Source: Pseudomonadota bacterium (GTDB lineage Bacteria; Pseudomonadota; Alphaproteobacteria; Rhizobiales; Rhizobiaceae). Taken from it: DNA of 64,000 nt. Under the pieces are notes generated by a model. That model did not search any database. It was given only the letters and a program-made list of their open reading frames with translations, and was not told where the DNA came from. The stretch is taken from positions 62,001 to 126,000 of the forward strand of contig JAEWLS010000013.1 of the NCBI GenBank assembly GCA_023457435.1, written 5' to 3'. Shown piece after piece: positions 57,010-64,000 of the stretch (positions are counted from its first letter, which is position 1; each line of letters begins with the position of its first letter). The position numbers were made by a program, and so were the translations under genes.

Positions 57010-57135
57010 ATGAAGATCAAGAACTCGCTCAAGTCGCTCAAGGGCCGTCATCGCGACAACCGCATGGTTCGCCGCAAGGGCCGCATCTACATCATCAACA
57101 AGACCGCCCCGCGCTACAAGGCGCGCCAGGGCTGA
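57010..57135 (+). CDS. rpmJ: 50S ribosomal protein L36
   Basis: A 41-aa ORF: MKIKNSLKSLKGRHRDNRMV, then RRKGRIYIINKTAPRYKARQG. It lacks the zinc-binding Cys of ordinary L36, so it is the C-minus form common in alphaproteobacteria. The basic composition, exact length and dedicated promoter support it. Confidence 0.95.
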   Translation: MKIKNSLKSLKGRHRDNRMVRRKGRIYIINKTAPRYKARQG

Positions 57136-57200
57136 CGCCCGCGTAGCCCTCACGGGAATGTCAGTTTGACGGCTTCGCTGGCGGGACTAGTTTCCACGCC

Positions 57201-57803
57201 ATGCGGAGCCTTTCGGCATTTGCCTTCCTGATTCTCGCCGCCGGTTCGGCGCATGCGCAGACCACCGGCCTTGCGGCCCCTGTGCCCGCGGCAGCCGACG
57301 CGGAATCGCGCCCGCTCGATGCGAAGGCACGGCTCGACAAGCTCTTTTCCGACCTGAAGCGCGAGCGCAATCCACGCGGCGCCGAGCGGATCGCGAATTT
57401 CATTCGCGAGGAGTGGGGCAAGTCGGGCAGCGCCTCGATCGACCTGCTGATGCAATGGTCGGCGAAGGCTATCGCCGAGAAGAAGTTCGACGCTGCGCTC
57501 GATTTTCTCGACCAGGTGACGACGCTTGCCCCGCATTATGCGGAAGGCTGGAACCGCCGCGCTACCGTTCACTACATGATGAACAGCTACGGCAAGTCGA
57601 TGACCGATATCGAGCGCACGCTGCGGCTCGAACCACGGCACTTCGGCGCGCTTTCAGGCATGGCCGAGATCATGAAGGCCTATGGCCGCAAGGAAGCGGC
57701 GCTCGATGCATTCGAGCGAGTCCTCGCCGTCTATCCGATGCTGCGCAACGCCCAGGAGGAAGTGGCGACGCTTGCCGACGAACTTGCCGGCGAGGGCATC
57801 TGA
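57201..57803 (+). CDS. Secreted tetratricopeptide repeat protein
   Basis: A 200-aa protein with signal peptide MRSLSAFAFLILAAGSAHA-Q. A linker is followed by about three TPR units (from residue 80: ALDFLDQVTTLAPHYAEGWNRRA, then YGKSMTDIERTLRLEPRHFGAL, then KEAALDAFERVLAVYP). TPRs mediate protein contacts; a periplasmic scaffold role is inferred. It is typical of a small Rhizobiales gene family of unknown role. Confidence 0.88.
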   Translation: MRSLSAFAFLILAAGSAHAQTTGLAAPVPAAADAESRPLDAKARLDKLFSDLKRERNPRGAERIANFIREEWGKSGSASIDLLMQWSAKAIAEKKFDAALDFLDQVTTLAPHYAEGWNRRATVHYMMNSYGKSMTDIERTLRLEPRHFGALSGMAEIMKAYGRKEAALDAFERVLAVYPMLRNAQEEVATLADELAGEGI

Positions 57804-57849
57804 CGGCATCCTCGGCGCAACTCCGCGCCACGGTCTCCGTATATCACGC

Positions 57850-58905
57850 ATGAACATCGTCACGACCGTCGCAGCCCTGGTGCTCGGGCTGCTCGTCCTC
57901 CTCTTCGTTGGCACGCGCATCGGCGCGTGGATCATCGAGCGGCGCAATCCGCCCGCCGGCGAATTCATCGAGGTGCTGGGGACCCGGCTCCACTACGTCC
58001 ACGTACCGGCAGGCGCGGACCAAGATCTGCCGCCCGTCGTGTTCGTCCATGGCGCGAGCGCCAATCTGCTCGACCAGATGCTGCCGATGCGCCCGCTGCT
58101 CGAAGGCCGCGCCGAACTGCTCTTCTTCGATCGTCCCGGGCATGGCTGGTCGGAGCGCGGCGAGATGAACGAGACGCCCAACGGCCAGGCGCGCACCATC
58201 GCCGCGCTGCTGGACAGGGTCGGCATCGCGCGGGCGATCGTCGTCGGCCATTCCTTCGGGGGTGGCATCGCCGCCGCCTTCGCGCTCGCCTATCCGGAGC
58301 GGGTGTCCGGACTGGTCTTCCTGTCGTCGGCTACGCATCCGTGGGATGGCGGCGAGACTTCATGGTACTACCCGATTGCCGCGCATCCGATCTTCGGCCC
58401 GGTTTTCACAGCCTTGCTGACGCTGCCGGCGGGCTTTCAGCGCATCGGCACGGCCACCGAAAGCGTGTTCGAGCCTAATCCCGTTCCGCCGACCTATCTG
58501 CGCGACGCCGGCATCGTGCTGGTTCTTCGTCCCGGCGCCTTCCGCGCGAATGCTACCGATGTCGAGAATTTGCATGCGCACGTCACCGCGGCGGCGCCGC
58601 GCTACGGCGAAATCAAGGTGCCGACGGTGGTCATCTCGGGCGACAGCGACACGGTAGTGTACGAGGAACTGCATTCGCTCGGTCTGAAGCGCGACCTTCC
58701 CGATGCCGAGCTCGTGTGGATCTGCGGTCTGGGCCACAAGCCCGACTGGGTGGCGCCCGATCTGGTCGTCGCATCGATCGAGAAGGTCGCCGGACAGGCG
58801 CGCGATCTCCAGACCATGGCGCGACAGGTCGAAGCGCGCATCGTCAAAGAGATCGGCCCTCGCAACTGCGTCTCGCCGGAAGAGGCCGCGAAGCGGCGGC
58901 GCTAG
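57850..58905 (+). CDS. Alpha/beta-fold hydrolase with N-terminal membrane anchor
   Basis: A 351-aa protein. Residues 4-24 form one membrane helix. The hydrolase domain has the oxyanion-hole region VVFVHGASAN, nucleophile elbow GHSFGGG with its Ser, and a C-terminal GDSDTVV with an acid and GLGHKPDW with the His. A complete catalytic triad is therefore likely. Substrate unknown. It overlaps the convergent creatininase-family gene by 4 nt at the stops. The upstream open frame is a TPR-gene shadow. Confidence 0.88.
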   Translation: MNIVTTVAALVLGLLVLLFVGTRIGAWIIERRNPPAGEFIEVLGTRLHYVHVPAGADQDLPPVVFVHGASANLLDQMLPMRPLLEGRAELLFFDRPGHGWSERGEMNETPNGQARTIAALLDRVGIARAIVVGHSFGGGIAAAFALAYPERVSGLVFLSSATHPWDGGETSWYYPIAAHPIFGPVFTALLTLPAGFQRIGTATESVFEPNPVPPTYLRDAGIVLVLRPGAFRANATDVENLHAHVTAAAPRYGEIKVPTVVISGDSDTVVYEELHSLGLKRDLPDAELVWICGLGHKPDWVAPDLVVASIEKVAGQARDLQTMARQVEARIVKEIGPRNCVSPEEAAKRRR

Positions 58906-59693
58906 TCCGGCAAGCGGGCGCGCCGTATCTCGTGCAGCAGTTCGATCATGCCGGCGACCTGCCGCTCGGCGAGGATACGACCCTTCTCCGAACTCGCCGC
59001 GGCGGCGTTGCCGACCGCGCCCGCAGGGTTTAGGTCGCTGGCGATCCAGGCATAGGCGTGTGTGCCGGTCGGGCGGAGATGCACGAAGTCGTCCTCGTCC
59101 TCGGCGGCTCGCGAGACGAAGTCAGCGGCCCTGGCCATGTCGACTAGGTCCGGCCGGAAATGCAGCATCAGCGAGGTTTCGATGTCGCCGCCATGGATTC
59201 CATGCCGCCGCTCGCGCTCGGTGACCAGCCCATCGGCAGGCGGAAAGCGTGTCCATCCGGTCTTCACGACGAGCATGTCCGCCCGCACGCGCAGTTCGCG
59301 CGCGACGATGCCCATCACCTCTTCGTTGCCGCCGTGCGAGTTGATCATGACCAGCTTGCGGATCCCGGCGCGCGCCACCGACATGCCTAAGTCGGTCCAT
59401 GCTGCGATCAGCGTCGGTGCGTCGTGCGTCACGGTGCCCGCAGCCCATAGATGCTCGTTCGACTTGCCGACCTGCTGTATCGGCAGGATGCGCAGGTCGA
59501 AGCTCGGCGGCAGCTCTCTGGCAAGCTGATCCAGGCAGCTCAAGTTGAGGATCGCGTCGGTGCCGACCGGGAGATGCGGCCCGTGCTGTTCGATGGCCGC
59601 GATCGGCAGCATCGCAACGGTGAGCATCGGATCCACCCCGGCGAAGTCGGGCGCGGAGAAGTCGCTCCACCAGATCTTGCGCGTCATCGTCAC
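58902..59693 (-). CDS. Creatininase-family amidohydrolase
   Basis: A 263-aa protein with the creatininase/MftE metal motifs: LPIAAIEQHGPHLPVGTD, NSHGGNEEVM, and GIHGGDIETS near 165. The family includes creatinine amidohydrolase, Fapy deformylase and MftE peptidase. The two genes beside it are a RidA protein and a cytosine-deaminase-like ABC cluster, so a heterocyclic amide is the likely substrate. It overlaps ridA by 4 nt. The start is 59693, with 59687 possible. Confidence 0.88.
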   Translation of the reverse strand: MTMTRKIWWSDFSAPDFAGVDPMLTVAMLPIAAIEQHGPHLPVGTDAILNLSCLDQLARELPPSFDLRILPIQQVGKSNEHLWAAGTVTHDAPTLIAAWTDLGMSVARAGIRKLVMINSHGGNEEVMGIVARELRVRADMLVVKTGWTRFPPADGLVTERERRHGIHGGDIETSLMLHFRPDLVDMARAADFVSRAAEDEDDFVHLRPTGTHAYAWIASDLNPAGAVGNAAAASSEKGRILAERQVAGMIELLHEIRRARLPD

Positions 59694-60076
59694 GCCTTCG
59701 CTGCGACGGCTTCGATCTCGACGACGAATTCGGGACGCGCGAAGCCCGAAACGATGACCAGCGTGGATGCGGGGAAGGGCGCAGGAAACAGCGCATTGCG
59801 GACTTCCATGTACTCCGGCAGGTGCTCGCGCCCTGTCACGAATGCATTGATGCGGATGATGTCCGAAAGATCCATGTCGGCCTCGCGAAGCGTCGCGCGA
59901 ACATTTTCGAAGCAGAGCCGAGCCTGCGCGGCGCAGTCGCTCGGAATGTGGCCCTTCGCATCGATACCGAGCTGGCCGGAGCAGAACACGATGCGCTGGT
60001 TGGGCGGGATTTCGACGCCATGGCTATAAGCGGAGAAGGGCGGATGGATCGCGTTCGGAGCGAGAATTCTGGTCAT
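59690..60076 (-). CDS. RidA family protein (enamine/imine deaminase)
   Basis: A 128-aa YjgF/YER057c/UK114 protein: FSAYSHGVEIPPNQRIVFCSGQLGID, QARLCFENVRATLREADMD, DIIRINAFVTG and a closing RPEFVVEIEAVA with the conserved Glu. The Arg that completes the usual active site reads Ala/Gly-Phe-Ala-Arg-Pro-Glu, present as R. RidA proteins hydrolyse reactive enamines. It is co-transcribed with the creatininase-family gene. Confidence 0.9.
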   Translation of the reverse strand: MTRILAPNAIHPPFSAYSHGVEIPPNQRIVFCSGQLGIDAKGHIPSDCAAQARLCFENVRATLREADMDLSDIIRINAFVTGREHLPEYMEVRNALFPAPFPASTLVIVSGFARPEFVVEIEAVAAKA

Positions 60077-60130
60077 GGGCCTTTCCGGCTCGGGGCTGCG
60101 ATGAAGGCGCAGACTAAACCGGGGATGCGT

Positions 60131-60151
60131 CTTCGCAAGCGACTTCGCAAG
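60131..60151. promoter_or_regulatory. Direct repeat CTTCGCAAG, 12-bp period
   Basis: CTTCGCAAG at 60131-60139 and again at 60143-60151, in the 183-nt gap between divergent ridA and the ABC-transporter operon. The 12-bp period is close to one helical turn, suiting a dimeric regulator. Confidence 0.4.
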
Positions 60152-60204
60152 AATTTCGCTTTACGCCGCGCCGCATTGCGGTAAGATTTTGTGCAGCGCA
60201 ACCA

Positions 60205-60225
60205 TCTGCCTGAACAAGAGGCAGA
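60205..60225. promoter_or_regulatory. Perfect 7-bp hairpin in the ABC-operon leader
   Basis: TCTGCCT (60205-60211), 7-nt loop, AGGCAGA (60219-60225). It ends 34 nt before the ATG of the binding protein. It could be an operator or an RNA hairpin; no terminator T-run follows. Confidence 0.45.
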
Positions 60226-60259
60226 CGTGCCGAAATTCCCGTCAAACTGGAGCGGAATC

Positions 60260-61267
60260 ATGCGTAATCTCATGGGGCTCGCAGGGGCGTTCGTCGTCGC
60301 TGCGTCGGTGGTGTCCAGCGCCTCGGCGCAGGAACTGACCAAGGTTTCGTTCGGTACGAACTGGCTCGCGCAAGGGGAGCACGGCGGTTACTACCAGGCG
60401 GTCGCCGACGGCACCTACAAGACGTATGGCCTCGACGTGACGATCCGCCAGGGCGGTCCGCAAGGCGCCAACCGCTCGTTGTTGCTCGGCGGACAGATCG
60501 ACTTCTACATGGCTGGCGCGGCAAGCGCGATCGATGCGGTCAAGGAAGGTCTGCCGACAGTCACCCTGGCGGCAATCTTCCAGAAGGATCCTCAGGTCCT
60601 GATGGCTCACCCTGACCAGGGCTACGACAAGTTCGCGGACCTCGCGAAGGCGAGCAAGATCATCATGGGGAAAGAGGGTTTCATCACCTATTTCGAGTGG
60701 ATGAAGGCCAATTTCGAGGGCTTCAAGGACGAGCAGTATCAGCCCTACACTTTCAACCCGGCGCCGTTCATCGCGGACAAGAAGTCCGCGCAGCAGGGCT
60801 ACCTGACGTCCGAGCCTTTCGAGGTGGAACGGCAGGCTGGATTCAAGCCCGTCGTGTTCCTGCTGGCCGATGAAGGCTACGATCCGTACTCGACGACCAT
60901 CGAGGGGATGCAGGCCTATGTCGCCGCCAACCCGGACACTGCGAAGCGCTTTGTCGAGGCGTCGATCGTGGGCTGGTACAATTACCTCTATGGCGACAAC
61001 AAAGCCGCCAACGACCTTATCAAGAAAGACAATCCCGAGATGACCGACGAGCAGCTCGCCTACTCGCTGGCCAAAATGAAGGAATACGGCATCCTCGTCT
61101 CGGGCGATGCGGAGACGCAGGGCATCGGGTGCATGACCGACGCGCGGTGGGCCGATTTCTACAAGAAGATGTCGGCGGTCGGTCGCTTCCCTGAAGGCCT
61201 CGACGTGACCAAGGCGTATACCACAGAGTACGTATGCAAGGGGCTCGGCAAGGAACTGGTGAAGTAG
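60260..61267 (+). CDS. NMT1/THI5-like ABC transporter substrate-binding protein
   Basis: A 335-aa SsuA/THI5-like binding protein. The signal peptide ends near SSASA-Q (residue 24). The mature part has the family start VSFGTNWLAQGEHGGYYQAVADG and QGANRSLLLGGQIDFYMAG. This fold binds pyrimidines, sulfonates or nitrate-like ligands. ATG 60260 has SD GGAG; the longer frame from 60191 is not needed. Followed by its ATPase and permease, then a cytosine-deaminase-like enzyme, so a pyrimidine or similar heterocycle is likely. Confidence 0.9.
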   Translation: MRNLMGLAGAFVVAASVVSSASAQELTKVSFGTNWLAQGEHGGYYQAVADGTYKTYGLDVTIRQGGPQGANRSLLLGGQIDFYMAGAASAIDAVKEGLPTVTLAAIFQKDPQVLMAHPDQGYDKFADLAKASKIIMGKEGFITYFEWMKANFEGFKDEQYQPYTFNPAPFIADKKSAQQGYLTSEPFEVERQAGFKPVVFLLADEGYDPYSTTIEGMQAYVAANPDTAKRFVEASIVGWYNYLYGDNKAANDLIKKDNPEMTDEQLAYSLAKMKEYGILVSGDAETQGIGCMTDARWADFYKKMSAVGRFPEGLDVTKAYTTEYVCKGLGKELVK

Positions 61268-61301
61268 CCGCCCGCAGCCGTAGCGAACGAACGAGGCCGG
61301 C

Positions 61302-62141
61302 TTGGTCCTGACTTACGACAGCGCGCAGAACGGCGCGGCGGCCTCGGCCGCCCGCCGGCGGCTGGTCGTGTCGATGAAGAACGTGTCGAAGACGTTCTCC
61401 AACGGCACCGTCGCTCTTTCGGACATGAGCCTCGACGTCGCCGCCGGAGAATTCGTCAGCCTCCTTGGGCCCTCGGGCTGCGGCAAGTCGACGGCGCTGC
61501 GCATCATTGCCGGGCTGGGCCGGCAGACGTCTGGCTCCATGGACTGGCCATCCTCCAAGATCGACACCCGCGGACTGCCGGAAGGCGACATCGGATTCGT
61601 CTTCCAGGAGCCGACGCTGATGCCGTGGAAGACGGTGTTGGGCAACGTCTACCTGCCGCTCCGGCTGCGCGGCGCGCCCAGATCGGCGGTGCGTGCCCAG
61701 ATCATGGACATGCTCGGCCTCGTCGGCCTTGCCGACTTCGCCGACGCCTACCCGCGCGAGTTGTCGGGCGGTATGAAGATGCGCGTGTCGATTGCGCGTG
61801 CACTGGTCACCCGGCCGAAGCTGCTGCTGATGGACGAGCCCTTCGCCGCGCTCGACGAGATCACCCGGCAGAAGCTGAACGACGACGTGCTCCGGCTCTG
61901 GAAGCAAGCCGGCGTCACCGTCATCTTCGTGACCCACTCGGTCTTTGAATCCGCCTACCTGTCGAGCCGGGTCGTGGTGATGAAGGCGCGCCCCGGTCAG
62001 GTGTTCGCCGACATTGCGCTCGATCCGCCGGCCGAGCGCGGCCAGGGCTACCGGACGTCCGAGCAGTATCGAATCACCAGCGCACGAGTTTCTGCCAGCC
62101 TGCAGGAAGCGATTCATCGCGGGGGAGGCGACCATGTCTGA
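61302..62141 (+). CDS. ABC transporter ATPase (SsuB/TauB-like)
   Basis: A 279-aa ABC ATPase: Walker A GPSGCGKST, Q-loop VFQEPTLMPW, signature LSGGMKMRVSIARAL, Walker B LLLMDEPFAALDE, and H-loop VTHSV. TTG 61302 is the likely start, with weak SD; ATG 61374 would cut the N terminus short. It overlaps the permease gene by 8 nt. Confidence 0.9.
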   Translation: MVLTYDSAQNGAAASAARRRLVVSMKNVSKTFSNGTVALSDMSLDVAAGEFVSLLGPSGCGKSTALRIIAGLGRQTSGSMDWPSSKIDTRGLPEGDIGFVFQEPTLMPWKTVLGNVYLPLRLRGAPRSAVRAQIMDMLGLVGLADFADAYPRELSGGMKMRVSIARALVTRPKLLLMDEPFAALDEITRQKLNDDVLRLWKQAGVTVIFVTHSVFESAYLSSRVVVMKARPGQVFADIALDPPAERGQGYRTSEQYRITSARVSASLQEAIHRGGGDHV

Positions 62142-62958
62142 GGCGCCCCCGCCCGCCGCGCCGGGTACTGGCGTACTCGAGCGCGCGCTGCGCATCTGCG
62201 TGCCGGTTGGGATGTTCCTGCTCGCCGTGCTGGCATGGCATCTTTACGTCGCCGTCAACGAGGTGCCGCAATACATCCTGCCCGGGCCGATTGTTGTCGC
62301 ACGCGCTCTCTGGAACGACTGGTCGACGCTATTTCCGGCGTTGCTGGTCACGCTGCGCATTACATTCACCGCGCTCGCCCTGGCGCTCGTCGGCGGCGTC
62401 GGCCTCGCAGTCATCCTCGTCCAGTCACGCTGGATCGAACTCGCTCTGTTCCCGTTCGCGGTGATCCTGCAGGTCACGCCGATCGTCGCCGTCGCGCCGC
62501 TGCTGCTCATCTATGCACCGGACACGCACACCGCATTGCTGATCTGCGCCTTTCTCGTCGCCTTCTTCCCGATCCTGTCCAACATGGTGCAGGGGCTGAA
62601 GAGCGTCGATCACAACCTGCTCAACCTGTTCGATCTGTACGGTGCTAGTCGCTGGCAGCAGCTCGTCTATCTCAAGCTGCCGGCTTCCCTGCCATATTTC
62701 ATGGCCGGCCTTCGCATCGGCGGCGGCCTGGCGCTGATCGCCGCAGTGGTGGCCGAATTTGCAGCGGGCTCGGCCGGCGTCGGCTCCGGTCTTGCCTTTC
62801 GCCTGCTCGAAAGCCAATACCGGCTGAACATACCGCGCATGTTCGCCGCGCTGGTGCTGCTGACCGGAACCGGCATCGCGATCTTCGGCCTGACATCGCT
62901 CATCGCCTGGCTTTCGCTGCGGCGCTGGCACGAAAGCGCGCTGAAGCGGGAGAACTGA
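62134..62958 (+). CDS. ABC transporter permease (SsuC/TauC-like)
   Basis: A 274-aa inner-membrane permease with about six spans. EAA loop: LFDLYGASRWQQLVYLKLPASLPYFMAGLRIGGG. The ATG at 62134 overlaps the ATPase gene. It ends 1 nt before the following TTG, so it is tightly packed. Confidence 0.9.
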   Translation: MSEAPPPAAPGTGVLERALRICVPVGMFLLAVLAWHLYVAVNEVPQYILPGPIVVARALWNDWSTLFPALLVTLRITFTALALALVGGVGLAVILVQSRWIELALFPFAVILQVTPIVAVAPLLLIYAPDTHTALLICAFLVAFFPILSNMVQGLKSVDHNLLNLFDLYGASRWQQLVYLKLPASLPYFMAGLRIGGGLALIAAVVAEFAAGSAGVGSGLAFRLLESQYRLNIPRMFAALVLLTGTGIAIFGLTSLIAWLSLRRWHESALKREN

Positions 62959-62959
62959 C

Positions 62960-64000
62960 TTGACAGCCGCCTTTTCCGCCGAACGCTATGTCCTCCGAAA
63001 CGCCCGCCTCCCGGCCGCGGTGCTCGACGGTCCGCTGTCGGGCGCACTGGTGCGCCGCGACATCGTCTTGTCCGACGGCAAGGTCGAGGCCGTCCTGCAA
63101 CCCGGCGAGGCCGCCGCGGGGCTGCCGGCGCACGATTGCGACGGCGGACTGGTCCTGCCGGCGTTCGTCGACGTCCACACGCATCTCGACAAGGGCCATA
63201 TCTGGCCGCGTCGACCCAATCCCGACGGCACGTGGATGAACGCCCTGCTCTCCGTCGCTGCGGACCGCGAGGCCAACTGGTCCGCGTCCGACGTCGAAAG
63301 GCGCATGGATTTCGCGCTGCGCTGCGCCTACGCGCATGGCACGGCCGCGATCCGCACGCATCTCGACAGCATCCCGCCGCAGCACGAGATCACCTGGGAG
63401 GTGTTCGAGGCGGTTCGCGAGCGGTGGGCCGGCCGGATCGAGCTGCAGGGCGTCTCTCTGCTCGGCCCGGACGATCTGCTCGACCGCGCCGTGCTGACGA
63501 CCGTCGCGCGGCGCGCCAAGGCGGCCGGCGGCGTGCTCGGCGGCGCCATCGCCGACCATCCGGCAGCGCGCCAGGCGATGCTGAGCGTCGTCGAGACCGC
63601 CGGCGAGCTCGGGCTCGACGTCGACCTCCACTGCGACGAAACCGCCGCTCCCGCCTCGGACGCCCTGTTCTGGCTTGCCGACGCGGTGATCCAGACCGGC
63701 TTTGCCGGCAAGGTCAACGCCGGACATTGCTGTGCGCTCGCCACGCAGGACGACACCACGCGTGTCGCGACCATCGAGCGCGTGGCGGAGGCCGGCGTCG
63801 CGGTCACGTCGCTGCCCATGTGCAACATGTATCTCCAGGACCGCCTGAACGCCGGTGGGGTGACGACCCCGCGCTGGCGGGGCGTCACGCCGCTCAACGA
63901 GCTCAAGGCGGCGGGCGTGCCTGTCGCGATATCATCCGACAACACGCGCGACCCTTTCCACGCCTATGGCGACCTCGACTGTTTCGAGGTGCTTCGGGAG
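62960..64000 (+). CDS. Cytosine-deaminase-like amidohydrolase (3' partial)
   Basis: An open frame from TTG 62960, 1 nt after the permease stop, continuing past the window end; the first 347 codons are seen. Metal-site motifs are typical of the CodA branch: VDVHTHLDKGHIW, DLHCDET, a zinc-binding GHCCAL, and SSDNTRDPFHAYGD. This enzyme deaminates cytosine and some related rings, such as isocytosine or creatinine. No in-frame ATG is near, so TTG is the best start. It links the cluster to an N-heterocycle. Confidence 0.83.
   Translation, partial: MTAAFSAERYVLRNARLPAAVLDGPLSGALVRRDIVLSDGKVEAVLQPGEAAAGLPAHDCDGGLVLPAFVDVHTHLDKGHIWPRRPNPDGTWMNALLSVAADREANWSASDVERRMDFALRCAYAHGTAAIRTHLDSIPPQHEITWEVFEAVRERWAGRIELQGVSLLGPDDLLDRAVLTTVARRAKAAGGVLGGAIADHPAARQAMLSVVETAGELGLDVDLHCDETAAPASDALFWLADAVIQTGFAGKVNAGHCCALATQDDTTRVATIERVAEAGVAVTSLPMCNMYLQDRLNAGGVTTPRWRGVTPLNELKAAGVPVAISSDNTRDPFHAYGDLDCFEVLRE

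Noticed and set aside
55489..57153. 554-aa minus-strand ORF opposite purE-purK-rpmJ
   Set aside because: It is antisense to three well-supported genes and has no recognisable domain.

Overview
The window is about 64 kb of high-GC chromosomal DNA from an alphaproteobacterium, most likely Hyphomicrobiales (Mesorhizobium/Phyllobacteriaceae-like). This is inferred from gene content and style, not from a search: split aerobic cobaltochelatase genes (cobS, cobT), a five-step hut pathway with HutF and HutG, a hydroxyproline catabolic set, a Liv transporter whose ATPase carries a helix-hairpin-helix tail, DUF3618 and Holin-X type stress membrane proteins, and many 1-4 nt start/stop overlaps. No rRNA, CRISPR array, transposase, integrase or phage module is visible.

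Layout. 1-3101: three genes for trans-4-hydroxy-L-proline breakdown (deaminase, D-hydroxyproline dehydrogenase, epimerase), followed by a 34-bp dyad. 3355-9380: a branched-chain-type amino-acid ABC transporter (livH, livM, livG, livF, a small membrane protein, and the binding protein livK with a clear terminator). 9513-12968: pyruvate carboxylase. 12982-14048: BolA and a J-domain protein. 14157-17975: cobS and cobT with two secreted paralogues of unknown function between them. 17972-19603: a phytase-like secreted protein and a LemA lipoprotein. 19747-19836: tRNA-Ser(CGA).

19974-31881 is an accessory metal and stress region. It holds a DUF305 protein divergent from a copper P1B-ATPase, each preceded by its own CueR-type box, then cueR, a VOC protein, a P1B-4 metal ATPase divergent from a persulfide-detoxification operon (DUF442 sulfurtransferase, persulfide dioxygenase, BigR/SqrR-like regulator), a possible transporter remnant, a 24-aa membrane protein, three coupled envelope-stress genes, a zinc alcohol dehydrogenase and a small membrane protein.

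31895-39972 is a complete histidine-utilisation locus: hutC and hutF on the minus strand, hutI, hutH, hutG, hutU and hutD on the plus strand, with a GTCTATAC operator between them. 40016-45861 is a LysR-controlled cluster of an atypical FMN oxidase, a polar-amino-acid-type ABC transporter and an atypical aldo-keto reductase; its substrate is unknown. 45898-53592 holds a small secreted protein, methylmalonate-semialdehyde dehydrogenase, a phospholipase-D-like lipoprotein, an acyl-CoA synthetase and several small proteins. 53881-53965 is tRNA-Leu(CAA). 54123-58905 carries dsbB, two DUF465 genes, purE, purK, rpmJ, a TPR protein and an alpha/beta hydrolase. 58902-64000 is a creatininase-family / RidA / ABC transporter / cytosine-deaminase-like cluster that runs off the end, probably for uptake and breakdown of an N-heterocycle.

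The most unusual items are the secreted gene pair inside cobS-cobT, the paired CueR boxes, the split persulfide operon sharing a palindrome with a P1B-4 ATPase, and the 40-46 kb cluster in which both oxidoreductases have non-canonical active-site motifs and the oxidase carries a SHOCT-like tail.
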